Translations under genes and position numbers: made by a program
The notes under the pieces: generated by a model
What the model saw: the letters and a program-made list of their open reading frames with translations, nothing else
The model's database searches: none
Told to the model about the DNA's origin: nothing
Shown: one piece after another, positions 11,870 through 22,817 of the stretch
Position numbering within the stretch: the stretch's first letter is position 1
Layout: every line of letters starts with the position of its first letter
From: Pollenia angustigena
Lineage: Eukaryota > Arthropoda > Insecta > Diptera > Polleniidae
DNA: 64,000 nucleotides
NCBI GenBank assembly: GCA_930367215.1
Contig: OV884057.1
Location: 199,939,621-200,003,620, forward strand
Direction: 5' to 3'

Positions 11870-11998
11870 TTTATTCCCTAAGCTAATCCCGCGAAGCTCT
11901 TCGCTTGTCTGCAGCAAAGAAACCAGAGTCTCTGGCAGGAATCGAACCCGCAACCCCAGCGCTGATAGACTAGGTCACTACCAGCTATCCTACCGGGG
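11870..11998 (-). mobile_element. tRNA-derived SINE (copy 1)
   Basis: On the minus strand the sequence reads CCCCGGTAG, an A-box-like TAGGATAGCTGGTAG (11978-11992), CTAGTCTATCAGCGC, a perfect B box GGTTCGATTCC (11938-11948), then CAGAGACTCTG, CTTCGCGGGATTAGC and an A-rich tail. The A/B box order and spacing are those of an internal RNA polymerase III promoter. A real tRNA is excluded because the 3' side cannot pair with the 5' CCCCGG. A second copy lies at 37434-38335. Confidence 0.8.
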
Positions 11999-12338
11999 AA
12001 GTCAAAAATAAAAAAAAAAATTATCTACTTCTAACTTGCGTTTCAATAATTGATTGATTCTGAGAAAACAAAGAAAACATGTTCACCAAAATTTTTTCAA
12101 TTAACTCAATAATGCTGTTTCAAACAATTTTTTTAATGGTTCCAATTAATTTCCGTTAATCGAAAATAAAAATTATAATGTTTGTATGTATATTTGCACA
12201 CAAACTTTAAAATATTTCAAATTTTCATACAATTTTTTAATTGTTTCAATTAACTGCGTTGATTGAAATAAATATTTTAATATGTGTTTCCGTTTCATTT
12301 AGCCTCTTTTGCTGGTGGGCACATTTCAATTAAACCTA

Positions 12339-12775
12339 CCCAGTAGAAAATGTGCTCCAAAAGGAGCAGGCTTTTTGTATGAATTCATACCTCAAATCGC
12401 TTCAAACCTGCTGATATGATGCCTGATTTTTGTATGGGGTGTTCCCGGTTTGGAGGACTATTTTCTGCTGACAGTAAGCGCTTCTTTAAACAACATACAA
12501 AGCACTCCTAAAGTGCTTTTTTAAGGGCTAACTAAATAAACATATTCATTAATGTTTTGCTTCTACTTGCTTTAATGCCTTTTTTCAATCATTTTCGTAG
12601 ACCATAATATATTTTTTTCGCTTTAAAACGTTCTTCGTTGTCAGCACTAAAAAAGCAGCTTTATTGTATATTTTATTCTTTATCATTTACTGCTGTATAA
12701 GAGCTCTCAAATTGAAGCTTGACTATGCGCTTTTTTTCTGTAGTGCTTCAAAAAACCCAAATTTTTTTTACTGGG
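12339..12775. repeat. 437-bp MITE, CCCAGTAGAAAA termini, TA duplication
   Basis: Inverted ends CCCAGTAGAAAA and TTTTTTACTGGG flanked by TA on both sides (12337-12338, 12776-12777), as in Tc1/mariner-type MITEs. Interior has CAGCAGGTTTG-like short repeats but no protein. Confidence 0.6.
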
Positions 12776-12949
12776 TATTGATTGAAACTGAACAGCAAGA
12801 AAAGCTCAAACTTATAAACTTGTTAATTGATATGATCAATTGAAGTTGATTTTTAATTTTTTCTATGAACCGGCTAACTTGCTATTCTTGGTTATTTCAA
12901 TAGTGACAAATAAAATATATTTCACTTCATTATTAACTTTACATTTACT

Positions 12950-13055
12950 GCCTGTTTAACGATTTCGAATGTCAAAGATCAAATTTTCGAATTTGGTTTT
13001 TGTTTTTAACATAATTTTCTATGCGAACGTTAACGTTCGAAATCGATGAACAGGC
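12950..13055. repeat. 106-bp MITE, GCCTGTTTAACGATTTCGAA termini
   Basis: Left 20 bases match the complement of the right end with two differences, and an inner GAACGTTAACGTTC palindrome sits near the right end. A related end occurs at 30565-30597 in pgant2 intron 1. Confidence 0.6.
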
Positions 13056-13731
13056 TGTTAAGCTTAATAGTTCCTTTGCAGTCACCAAAAGAGTTTTTCC
13101 TAAAATGGGTTTGCTCTTCAAAATATCGCCTACCAAGGTTTTCAAATACCATTACCCTTAATCCTTAACACGACTTTCATCTAAATTTTTCTCAATTTCT
13201 ACCTGTACAGTATATCAGTAATTCCATGTCAAAACGACCAATGAAATTTGGTAAGAAGGTTCCTTATGAAAAGAACCTTCTCATCTAGCCTATAGGCTAG
13301 ATCTTCAAACAATATTCCACATAATTAAATGTTAAAACGAAATGAAATGCCAGTAATCTTACAATTATTTACTGAAATGCAATTCTTAAACTTAAAATGT
13401 TATAGGGAGTTTGGATAAATATAAGACAAAAAAATGGATTAATGTTTGCATTTACTTATTATTTGTATGACACTGTATTTGCAAATTAAATGTTAACCCA
13501 TTTATGTATGCAAGTTTTTATTGATAATGAATTCAAAAGATACAATTGTTGTTTATCTGAATAGATTTTAGCTAAAGTGACATAATTTTCCCTACTTTAA
13601 GGGCTTGTAGGATCCCCAGTGCCACAATTTCCAAAACGAAGTTAAAAGACTATAAATGATTGTTTGTGTACTTACAAGCAGCCACGTGAACCAGGAACCT
13701 CACTATTGTACGTGACGACATAAGTGCTGGG

Positions 13732-16341
13732 CAGGCGCGGATCCAGCTCGAGCCTTACGGGGGGAAAATTTTGTATGATACAAAAAAGTAAAAAACTTGT
13801 ATTAAAAGTTTATTAAAAACAATGTGTATATATTATATAAAAAACAAAACAATAAGGTTAAATAAAATATAAAATTAATCTTTTTAAATAAATAAATTGT
13901 GATTTCCTTGTGAGGCAAATAGATAGTACAGTCTATCTTCGGTCATTGTTGATCTGAGCCATGTTTTTATTCGACGATGCGTAGGAAATAACCTCTCGCT
14001 CGTAGCATTACTGACGAGCATTGACACGAAAATTTGAAATATATTTCTTAGATTTCGGTAGATATCTTCATCACAGTTTATTAAAACATTTACAACGTTA
14101 TCTGAACGATTTTCAGATATTTTCCATGTTTGTTGCCAATGCAACAGTTCAGGCTCAAGTTAAGATGTGTTGATCTCGTTTATCAAACATAATCCGCTCA
14201 TCAGCTAGTTGTGGTTTTAAAATAAATGGTATAATATTTAATGGAATATAAGACTCGATGTATAATTTAATTTTTATTTAAAAAAATATGTATTTCGACG
14301 ATCATTAATACAATAATTGTTACCAAATACTACCCCACCCCTGATCTCTTAATGTTATACATGAATTTAACATTATTTTAGGTGCTTTTTGAGCTTAAAA
14401 TAGCACTTACAGAAGACTCATCACAATATAAATTTCGTTAAAAAAAAGATTGATATTGATTCATACATTCATTAATAATCACAAAATTAGTTTATATATA
14501 TAATTTGTTTTGATAAAATAAATAAAATTGGGTTTATTATATAGTACTGAAAAACTGTAGCATGCGTTGTAAGGTGTGCGTCACAAAGGGTTCACGGCTT
14601 TTATAAAAAAATTACAACATTTTTAAGCTGCGAATAAGTGATTTTAGAGTTCTCTCATATTCACCTTTCTTTTAGGAATTAGACTTTGTATACCTTATGA
14701 TGCAAAATTCGCTAAAAATTATGAAAACACACTTCAACTTTTAAAGTTGCTTCTAATTTTTGTGGCGTGCGTCACAAAACTTTGTGATCAATTATTTCGC
14801 TACAAAAGCCTGCTAAGAAATTATGATATATGCCATTCGTAAGTACATCTTAATGTCACTAAGTACTATATATAAGTTGAAGCTATCTCTTTTGAAATGC
14901 CAAAACAAGTTTATATATCAATCAGAAAACACGTGTGAATGTAGCGTTCGTTACGCAGGATTTGCCCATATGACTTGATTTCACTTTGAGGTAGAAGTTT
15001 AAGTATGTTCAAAACATTTAGGATATCTATTGGGAAAGGTGTTTCGAAATCTTCTAAAATAAATTCAATAAGAGGAATGTAACCTACAACTCGGTAGTAA
15101 TCTTCAACATTTTGGAAGTGATTATTTCGTTCAAATCTTGTCTTTTCGAATGAAACATCGATCTGAACGCAAATAACTTTAACTTTTTCAAAAATCGCTT
15201 TAAATTGTTCTTCGGCTTTCTATCATTGCTCTTCAAGGCACATGATTAAAGTTTTGATCAGGCTTGATCCTTTTTGAAGATCAATATCGTGCTTTTGTAA
15301 AATGATACTTAGTGGCTGTGTTACAATAAGTATCACACTGAATATGTATATTCCGCAAATAAGTTCAAAAGTACTAAGGAGTTCCTTAATATAAAGGTAG
15401 AGATACTATCTTTCCACTCAGACATTTTTTCCAAAGCTTCTACTATATGATGGACACTTGTTGCAAAGTGTGAAATTGAGTTGTGACGGTCCACCCATCT
15501 TGTCTCGCATAATGTAGAGAGTTTGGCTCCCAAATACTTTACTAAAACTGTGTTTTGCCTGGGATGATTATATTTAAAAAATTTTGTCGTTTCTTTAACA
15601 AATGATACAACTTTTTGTATTAGTGGCACTTTATTGCTTTTAGAAATTGAGTTGTTTGATTTATGGGAATAGCATGGCGTTTGTTTCGCATTTCTCGCGG
15701 TTTCCAGGTTTTTTAACACCTATTTGTTCCAACTCCTACACAACTTTTTAGGTCAAGACCAAAATTTGTCAGAGCTTTAAGAACTATTGATGAAAGTGCC
15801 TTCGCATCACTTGACACATCAACGTCATCTATATACTTTGAAGCCTCTTCAAATGCTTTTACAACAAAGCCAATAAATTCATCCCTTACAACTTTTTTGT
15901 TGTATGTTGAAATATCTTAAAGATAAGGAAATCTGGCTTTTCCCCGACAAATCCGTGCTTTCGTCAAAAATTATCGAATAGAATTTTGATTCATATAACA
16001 CATATATACATAAATATTGCATTTACTAAGGCTTATTAATAATTCAATCGCACGCATTATCAAGTCAGACGTTTAGTCTTTCGATATAGATGGCACCTGC
16101 TGGGATTGAATGTAGAATAATAAGTATTTGAATACGGTAAACTAGATGTTTCATTGGAAATATCTAATAAATAACTAAAAGAATAAAGATTTGGATACTT
16201 ATTGAAAATTTCGTTAAATTTTGTACTTAAAAAAAGTATTATTATTAGGAATTCTTGTATTATCGAAATTAACAAAACATGTTTTTATAAATTTACGGGG
16301 GGGAAATTTCCTTATTTCGCCCCCCCCTGAATCCGCGCCTG
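13732..16341 (-). mobile_element. hAT transposon, 2.6 kb, with 8-bp target duplication
   Basis: Terminal inverted repeats CAGGCGCGGATCCAG and complement of CTGAATCCGCGCCTG (14 of 15 match), each followed inward by a GGGGGG tract. Flanked by GTGCTGGG (13724-13731) and GTGTTGGG (16342-16349), an 8-bp duplication with one later change. It carries a decayed minus-strand transposase. Its right flank, GGGCTACTTTCGATA, belongs to an older ATCGAT-rich repeat that it interrupted. Confidence 0.9.
13884..16000 (-). pseudogene. hAT transposase of ZMYM/P52rIPK-like type, multiple frame breaks
   Basis: Minus-strand pieces in correct order: IIFDESTDLSGKSQISLSL (first catalytic Asp) near 15980; DEFIGFVVKAFEEASKYI; LKALTNFGLDLKSCVGVGT (second Asp region) near 15760; LCETRWVDRHNSI near 15500; and the hAT dimerisation motif SNATSERLFPTHRRIKTWLR near 13990. 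These are family landmarks. Frameshifts occur near 15915 and around 15725-15720, the segment between 15330 and 14144 is largely unreadable, and several stops exist. Cannot make active transposase. Confidence 0.85.
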
Positions 16342-16440
16342 GTGTTGGGCTACTTTCGATATTTTTACTAGCGATATTAATCGATAGTTCAGATTGCACT
16401 ATCGATATTACTATCGATATTACTATCGACTGAATGTTTG
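16342..16440. repeat. ATCGAT-rich repeat end, probably the left end of an older hAT-like element
   Basis: TACTATCGATATTACTATCGA words follow GTGTTGGGCTACTTTCGATA. A block of similar composition in opposite orientation, ending in CCCAGCATTAG, sits at 19731-19815. The two could be the termini of one 3.5 kb element (plus the later 2.6 kb hAT insertion). A target duplication is not convincing, so this pairing is tentative. Confidence 0.4.
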
Positions 16441-16494
16441 TACTTAAGTAGGTAAAAAATATATTTCTTTGTAAGAACTATCAGCATGTCCATC

Positions 16495-16625
16495 TAATTT
16501 GGCTTAGGGCAGTTTTTCCTGTTATTAAATATTTCACCAGCAGCTGAAAGCACCTTTCTGAAGGAACCGAGTAGCAGGGCCTATAAGATATTTTATTGCA
16601 ACTTGAGATAATATTCTAAATTGGC
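16495..16625 (-). pseudogene. hAT dimerisation-domain remnant
   Basis: The minus strand reads LGSFRKVLSAAGEIFNNRKN with C-terminal CPKPN, resembling the hAT C-terminal motif with the Ser-x-Ala-Gly-x-Ile core. It lies just inside the ATCGAT-rich left end, where a minus-strand hAT transposase should finish, and supports an old hAT element here. Too short for certainty. Confidence 0.45.
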
Positions 16626-17040
16626 TTTGATTCTCCAGCTAAAAGGTCTAGAGGACTTTTCCTCTAATCGTCGTTCTTTGGATTGCATTTTGCTTGCAAT
16701 TACATTTGCATTTTTCTTTTTTACAAGATATCAACACATTTAACATTTCAGTCCCTATCAGAGAAAGCCAAAAAGTTATATTTTTAATACTTATAACCTA
16801 TTCATACGCCACCGAGCACGAGTACAGGCAGGTATGACTACCAATAAGTATGAGCATGAATAATATTGTATATCGACCGGTATGAGTATGAACAAACACG
16901 CATGCTTATGGGTAATCCTTTGAATGCGTATGAGTAAAGGCATGTATCGTAAGTATCGACAAGTAACTTCAACATTTTGTGTGGTTATTTTAAAGCAAGC
17001 AGTGTTGCCACGACCTAAAAATTTATGTTAAAGTTATATT

Positions 17041-17880
17041 AAAACTTTCAAAAGATTTTGTTATTTGTGCTTAATTCCCAGTTTTTATTCTTGATAAAAA
17101 CACTTGAAATTTATTGTTGATGGGATAAGCTATTCCTATGCATTTCACTTGTTGCTTAGGCCAGATCATCAGGAAACTTCATCCATAAAGATTTTAGACA
17201 AACTAAAGATATTAAACCAAATAAAACTGTTAAACGTATAAGACTTATAGCAACAGTTTTACTTGTAACAATATCAAAGCTTGAACAAAATACATCAACA
17301 ATAAAAAAGTGGGTTTATCTCGTCTTACACTCCCCACTACAATTAGTTGAAATTCTCTCAACATTAATTGTAGTTGTAAGTAGGTTAAGAAAAACAAAAT
17401 AAAAAACAAACAACAACTTACAAAAGATGTTGTCAATTAAGTGTTTTTTTAGGCCGTGCACTTGCCTGTTTATTATCAAAAAGTAATTTCAATTTTTGGG
17501 AATAAAAAATTTTAATTTCAAAAGATTTTGTTATTTGTGCTTAATTCCCAGTTTTTATTCTTGATAAAAACACTTGAAATTTATTGTTGATGGGATAAGC
17601 TATTCCTATGCATTTCACTGGTTGCTTAGGCCAGATCATCAGGAAACTTCATTTATTTTATTTGGTTTAATATCTTTAGTTTGTCTAAAATCTTTATGGA
17701 TGAAGTTTCCTGATGATCTGGCCTAAGCAACCAGTGAAATGCATAGGAATAGCTTATCCCATCAACAATAAATTTCAAGTGTTTTTATCAAGAATAAAAA
17801 CTGGGAATTAAGCACAAATAACAAAATCTTTTGAAATTAAAATTTTTTATTCCCAAAAATTGAAATTACTTTTTGTTATA
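17041..17880. repeat. Foldback repeat made of one unit in three orientations
   Basis: A unit of about 175 bp (AAAAGATTTTGTTATTTGTG to CAGGAAACTTCAT) occurs at 17050-17222, directly repeated at 17479-17653, and inverted at 17656-17875. The last two face each other across a spacer of roughly 46 bp, forming a near-perfect hairpin. The inverted copy also matches the outer part of the first unit (ATTAAACCAAATAAA and complement). Between the first two units is a segment (17270-17410) also found at 48440-48600. Confidence 0.75.
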
Positions 17881-19030
17881 TTAAAACATAAATATTTGCT
17901 ATCAAATTAAAATAATGCTTCTAAAGCTATAATAAATTATAATCTATTTTACGAAAGAGGTTTTTTATAAAAATAATTAAAAAAGGAGGCTATCAACTAT
18001 TTTGGGATCTTTCCTGTTTCTTTTTTTATGTTTCCAGCTAAAGAGAAATCTTAATCTAAAGCTGCGCTGCAGGCAGGAAATTTCATAAAATTCTTGATTC
18101 TTATTAAGACAACCGTGGATACCTTGTGGAGTTATTTTTCCACCATAGCATGATGTCGAAGTCTTCTTTAAGGCTAACATTTTCGTTGGCATACTGATTG
18201 ACTTCAGCAATTAAATTTTAAACCATTTTTTAACGTCTTAAAAATGCAACTGGCAACAGATAAACTACTCAAACTCATAATATAAATGAATGTATTTACC
18301 TGTGATATCTTATTTCTTAACTGCCAATATGAATATTCGATTTTTTATTTGGATTAAGGTAACTTTTTCTGTTTTTATTAAGAACGATTAAAATGACACG
18401 ACGTATTTTAATTTGCATCCATTTAGTCATTTTTTTAGATTTTCTTAAATAAGAACGCAAATCTTTATATCACAGAAATTTTTTTAAAGTCAACAATCGT
18501 TTTTCAATAAAATTTTGTTAAATTGTACAAAAACGATTTTGAAAAAACGTATTTATTTGTGATTCAGCTATTTGGAAAAAAAATTCTGGCAACATTTATG
18601 ATAAAATTTAACAAAAAAAAAAAAAAAAACTGTTTGAAGTCAATGCTATAACTATGGGTGTGTCTGAATATGTGCGAGCAAGAAACACAATAAGTATGAT
18701 AACATACATGAATGAAATCAAATGCGCATGGATATACACAAGTATGAGAATAAACAGATACGAGTACGCACACGTATTGAAAATTGTCGATATGTGCCAG
18801 AGTACTTTAATTTTTTTTATACTCATTGGCTTTCTCTGGTCCCTATGTAAACATATAAAAATTTTGATAAAATAATCTCTAATAAGCAGTACAAAGAAGC
18901 ACAGCTGAGCTATCAATACTACCTGTTGTTCTCTTTGTTTGTATAAATTGCTGTTATTCAGCGCGAATTATTAGTTAGTAAACTTGCGCCGATAAACAGT
19001 GATTATGGCTGCTTTTACATGTTTATTCAA
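17880..19030. other. AT-rich stretch, no gene recognised
   Basis: Contains GTATGAG-type tandem-like words around 18650-18790, echoed at 16800-16960, and a 12-bp inverted pair (CAGAGAAAGCCA near 16761, complement near 18830). A minus-strand frame at 17977-18210 has no recognisable domain. Confidence 0.45.
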
Positions 19031-19039
19031 ACTGTTTTT

Positions 19040-19728
19040 TAAACTGGCTGACCCGACAGACGTTGTCCTGTCCAAATTTGGAAAAAAGTTTGCGTTCGAT
19101 TTTAAAAATCCGTTAAAAAGATACGAACATTTGAAAAAAAATTAGTCAAATCGATATAACCGTTTTTTGATTATAGTTAAATCGAAAAAAGTGGGCGTTA
19201 AAGTAGGCGGGCAAAATTTGCACCATGGCAATCATTATAAAGAAAAAATCGTCCAAATCGGTCAAGCCATTCTCCAGTTATGCGCTTAATAGAAAAAGTG
19301 GGCGTAAAAGTAGGCATGCCAAATTTTTCTTTCGATGAAAACTTTAAATGGATTAATACGAACATTTGAAAGAAAAATTTGTCAAATCAATGGAGCCGTT
19401 TTCTGATTTTAGGTAATTCGAAAAAAGTGGGCATAATAGTGGGCGGGGCAAAATTTTCCTTTCGTATAAATCTAAGTTGGACCATAGCGATCATTTTAAA
19501 GAGAAAATTGTCACAATTATATAGATGTCATTGGTGGTGCAATATGAAAATTGGATTTTGCCACGCCCCTCCGCCCGCACACCGAAAACCAAAAATCAGA
19601 CTTCACAGTGTCACCCGCCTGAATATTCCGAAGATTCCCTGAAAATTTTATCAAAATCGGCCCAGCCGTTTGGGAGTCCATAAGTTACATACATACATAC
19701 ACACATCCTATTTTATATTTATAGAAAG
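19040..19728. repeat. Dispersed repeat with internal AAAAAGTGGGCG subunits
   Basis: Starts CTGGCTGACCCGACAGACGT and ends with AAAATCGGCCCAGCCGTTTG, GGGAGTCCATAAG and ACATACATACA. Between them are four imperfect subunits of about 125 bp, each with AAAAAGTGGGCG and CAAAATTTT. Repeats with this closing phrase are widespread in insect genomes. Superfamily not assigned; any open frame is coincidental. Confidence 0.55.
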
Positions 19729-19730
19729 AT

Positions 19731-19815
19731 AGTAATTCGATATCGATATTTTTCCAATCAATATTTTCGATATTTTAAGACTATCGATATTATCGATAGT
19801 ACTATCGATAGTTTC
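19731..19815. repeat. ATCGAT-rich repeat end
   Basis: TCGATATCGATATTTTTCC through ACTATCGATAGTTTCCCAGC; the possible right end of the older hAT-like element described at 16342-16440. Confidence 0.4.
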
Positions 19816-19829
19816 CCAGCATTAGTCGA

Positions 19830-20942
19830 TACTAAAAAAATTATTTAACAGTTTAGAAAATTTAAATTTACAATGTTCATATCCTTCTTTCAAAATTAAT
19901 TTATGTAAAAATCGATTTTAAACCAGAATTCGTTACAAAAAAAAAAAAACTGTACTGTTTACTAAAATGTACCTTGAGGTTATTTCTGTTGGTCACATTA
20001 ACCTCCTTTAAAATATCCCATTTAAAATTTTAATCTAATTAAACTTCCTTGTGGCCATAATCATACGCTTCCTGAGGTTGTATAACAAAAAACATTCTTC
20101 TTATATAATAATGAGATTTTATACAACCTTTTAATAGATATTTTTTGTTGTTCCTACAGAATTAGTTAAAGTGAATAGTAGTCAGCCACACAATTGTAAA
20201 TTAAAATTATGTATAAATTTTCCACAATAACATTTCAAATATGTTTTATAATTTCATGATAAAAAGGAAAAATGTAGATTTAAGTTTTGCAAGGCAGAAA
20301 AAAAATTACCATCTTACTCGGCAAAATGGATTTGTGTTTTAGCAGAGTTTTCCCAACAACAAAGATTGCATTGTAATATATTCATGTTGCTGCAGGCAGG
20401 CATGCAGGCAGGCGAAGCAGCCTGGCATTGTAATTATATTTCTATCAAACGTCCTTAATCGCTTGCCAAGAGACTGCTTAACAAAAATTTGTTTGCAAAA
20501 ACTCTATTCTAGGAAGATGATTATGATTATGAGGGCTCTAAATGGTTAATTGTGTTCGTATGATGTTGTGGTTTCACAATCAATGACTTTTGTTTGTTAT
20601 TTCAGCCATTCGGTTTGTGACATTAGGAATATGTGGGTTAGAATAACTCTGTTTACTATGCAAATTTTCTATTCAAAAATAATGCCTTGAATCTAAATTT
20701 TTGTCCGAATAGTGTATAAATTAAAAAATGCTGGATTCAAAACCGATGGCGTTCAGTTTGCTCAAGGTTTGTGTCTTTAATAACTTAAAAAGCATTTTGG
20801 AAGCTAAACCAATCCTATTTTGTTCATTATGTCAATTAAAAAAATGCTTTTTTTATGCTTCGAAAATGGCGAACCTGTCCACAAAGCATTATTTGCAAAA
20901 GTTTATTTTACTTTTGACTATTTGAAAAAAGTGCAGCTCATA
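19830..20942. other. AT-rich stretch without recognisable gene
   Basis: Contains a short GCAGGCAGGCATGCAGGCAG run near 20393-20413. Otherwise no bounded repeat or conserved reading frame. Confidence 0.55.
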
Positions 20943-21480
20943 GGCTTTTTACACTGATAAACATCTACCATTAAAGATGTAGATAATTTAAAACGCTCAT
21001 AAATATTGTCCACATCAAACAAAATGACACCATTTTGAAAAAAAACTTGTTTCTACAAAAGTACCAACATTTTAAAAGAAAACACAAAAAAGTATTTGAA
21101 ATTCAATTAAAGGGTGGTTCAATTTTAAGGGCCGATGTTGAATGTGAACCTCACCTAAACTTCAAATTTTTTTGTGCATTTCATTTGACATTTTTCAATT
21201 TCAGACTAACTTGATTTGAACCATGGAAGGATACACAATCGAGCAACGCGTTAAAGTTATTCAGGCTTATTATGAAAATGGGCGTTCAAATCAAAATGCA
21301 TATCGTGCACTTCGTGACTAACTGATACTTTATGGGCTGGCAGCATCATCGGACCGTAATTTTTCCAAAATGAGGCCGGCCAGGCAGTTACTGTGAATGG
21401 TGTTCGCCATCGTGAGATGATAACGAACTTTTTATGGTCCGAATTGGAAGATATGGATGTTGATGATATGTGGTTTGAAC

Positions 21481-22030
21481 GGTGGAGTGCGTCACACTAC
21501 GGTTGATAATGAGTCCCGCGCAGGAAAACTGTATTCAGCGAAGCCACCTGCATCGTCCCATGGAGGAGAAAACCCCTAAGAGCGGCCGCAGGCCGCCATG
21601 CAGAAAAACTGTATTAAGTGAAGATTTAGGTGGCTTTTTCCTACGTAGTGCATAAAGTCCATGGACATTATGTCACTATTCGTGTGTCACAATGTTCATG
21701 GACATTATGACATGCCACCGGAAATATATACTTACATGTTCATTATGAGCAATATGTATTATTAGGAGTTGTTTAAAGATATTGGAACTACTAATCGGTC
21801 GAAATGCTGCTACCAACAACAACAAAAATCGATAAATTGAACAGTGTAACAAAAGAATCAAAAAATATAAAATAAAGGCTTTATTGAACAATTGACTAAA
21901 TTTAAATAAAGGCCTTATTTCACTTTCAAAGTGCAATAAAGCCTTTTTGCAAATAAAGGCCTTATTTCTCAATTGAAAGTGAAATAAAGCCTTAAAGGCC
22001 TTATTTCGTAAGGCATTATTTCACTCCACC
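21481..22030. mobile_element. 550-bp non-autonomous DNA element with 9-bp target duplication
   Basis: Ends GGTGGAGTG and CACTCCACC are exact inverted repeats. GGTTTGAAC flanks both sides (21472-21480, 22031-22039), and the uninterrupted mariner would read straight through one copy, confirming a 9-bp duplication. That size is typical of Mutator-like (MULE) elements. The left half has GC-rich blocks (GCGGCCGCAGG) and two facing TCATGGACATTATG words; the right half has four or more AAGGCCTTATTTC words in both orientations. No protein. Confidence 0.8.
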
Positions 22031-22285
22031 GGTTTGAACAGGTCGGTGCCACTTGCCACACAGCAAGCGAAATAAATGCGCGACAAATTCAATGGCCGTG
22101 TTATCTCACGTGGTTGCGATGTCAATTGTGATTTGACACCGCTGGACTTCTTTCTTTGAAAGATAAGGTGTACGTCGATAAGCCAGCAACAATTCAAGAG
22201 CTAAAAGATGATATAATTCGGCACATTAACGGCACAGAACCTCAATTATGCCTCAGCGTCATCGAAAATTTGGATCATCGGATGG

Positions 22286-22514
22286 TGTTGATTATAATGT
22301 TATTTGTATATACTCTATCTATATACTTGTTATGAAAATGTATAAAGTAGGCTGATGATTATAATGTTATTTGTATATGTATATTCTATGTACATACTTG
22401 TTATGAGAAAATATGAAGTAGGCAAGTAGAATATTGTATTTAATTATTAGTTAGTTTTGTAAAATTTTCATTATTCTAATAAAACTTTTGTACATAAAAC
22501 ATCAATATTCCACT
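22286..22514 (+). repeat. copia-like 5' LTR
   Basis: 229 bp, TGTTGATTATAATG to TATTCCACT. It contains a 67-bp direct tandem duplication (TGTTGATTATAATG... and TGATGATTATAATG...), each ending AAGTAGGC, in the position of U3. AATAAAACTTTTG near the end is a likely polyadenylation signal. Confidence 0.92.
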
Positions 22515-22530
22515 GGTTATGGGCCCAGGT
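22515..22530 (+). other. Primer binding site (initiator tRNA-Met, internal)
   Basis: GGTTATGGGCCCAGGT directly follows the LTR. In Drosophila copia the primer is an internal fragment of initiator methionine tRNA, paired with a site reading GGTTATGGGCCCAG. The match shows the same unusual half-tRNA priming. Confidence 0.85.
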
Positions 22531-22547
22531 CATTTTTGCTAAGATAT

Positions 22548-22765
22548 AAACGGAATTTAAAGAAAATTTTCAAGCTGCTCAGAAGAATTTTAAAAATTTC
22601 AAGCAGCCTAGAAGGATTTTAAAGAAAAATTTCAAGTTGCCTAGAAGGATTTTAAAGAAAAATTTCAAGTTGCTAAGAAGGATTTTAAAGAAAATTTTCA
22701 AGCTGCCTAGAAGGATTTTAAAATTTCAAACTGCCAAGAAGGATTTAAAGCAAATATCAAGCATC
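22548..22765 (+). repeat. 33-bp tandem repeats in copia leader
   Basis: Six or so imperfect units of about 33 bp with AGAAGGATTTTAAAGAAAA and TTTCAAGCTGCCT, between the primer site and the gag start. Units begin near 22611, 22644, 22678, 22710 and 22738. The reading frame through them is not gag. Confidence 0.75.
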
Positions 22766-22817
22766 TCGAAGGGTTCAAATATTTTATTAAGACGTTTAAA
22801 AAAAAATAAAATAAAAT

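Noticed and set aside
18654..18916. Overlapping frames on both strands near 18.6-18.9 kb
   Set aside because: Composition-driven, from GTATGAG-type repeats; no conserved residues.
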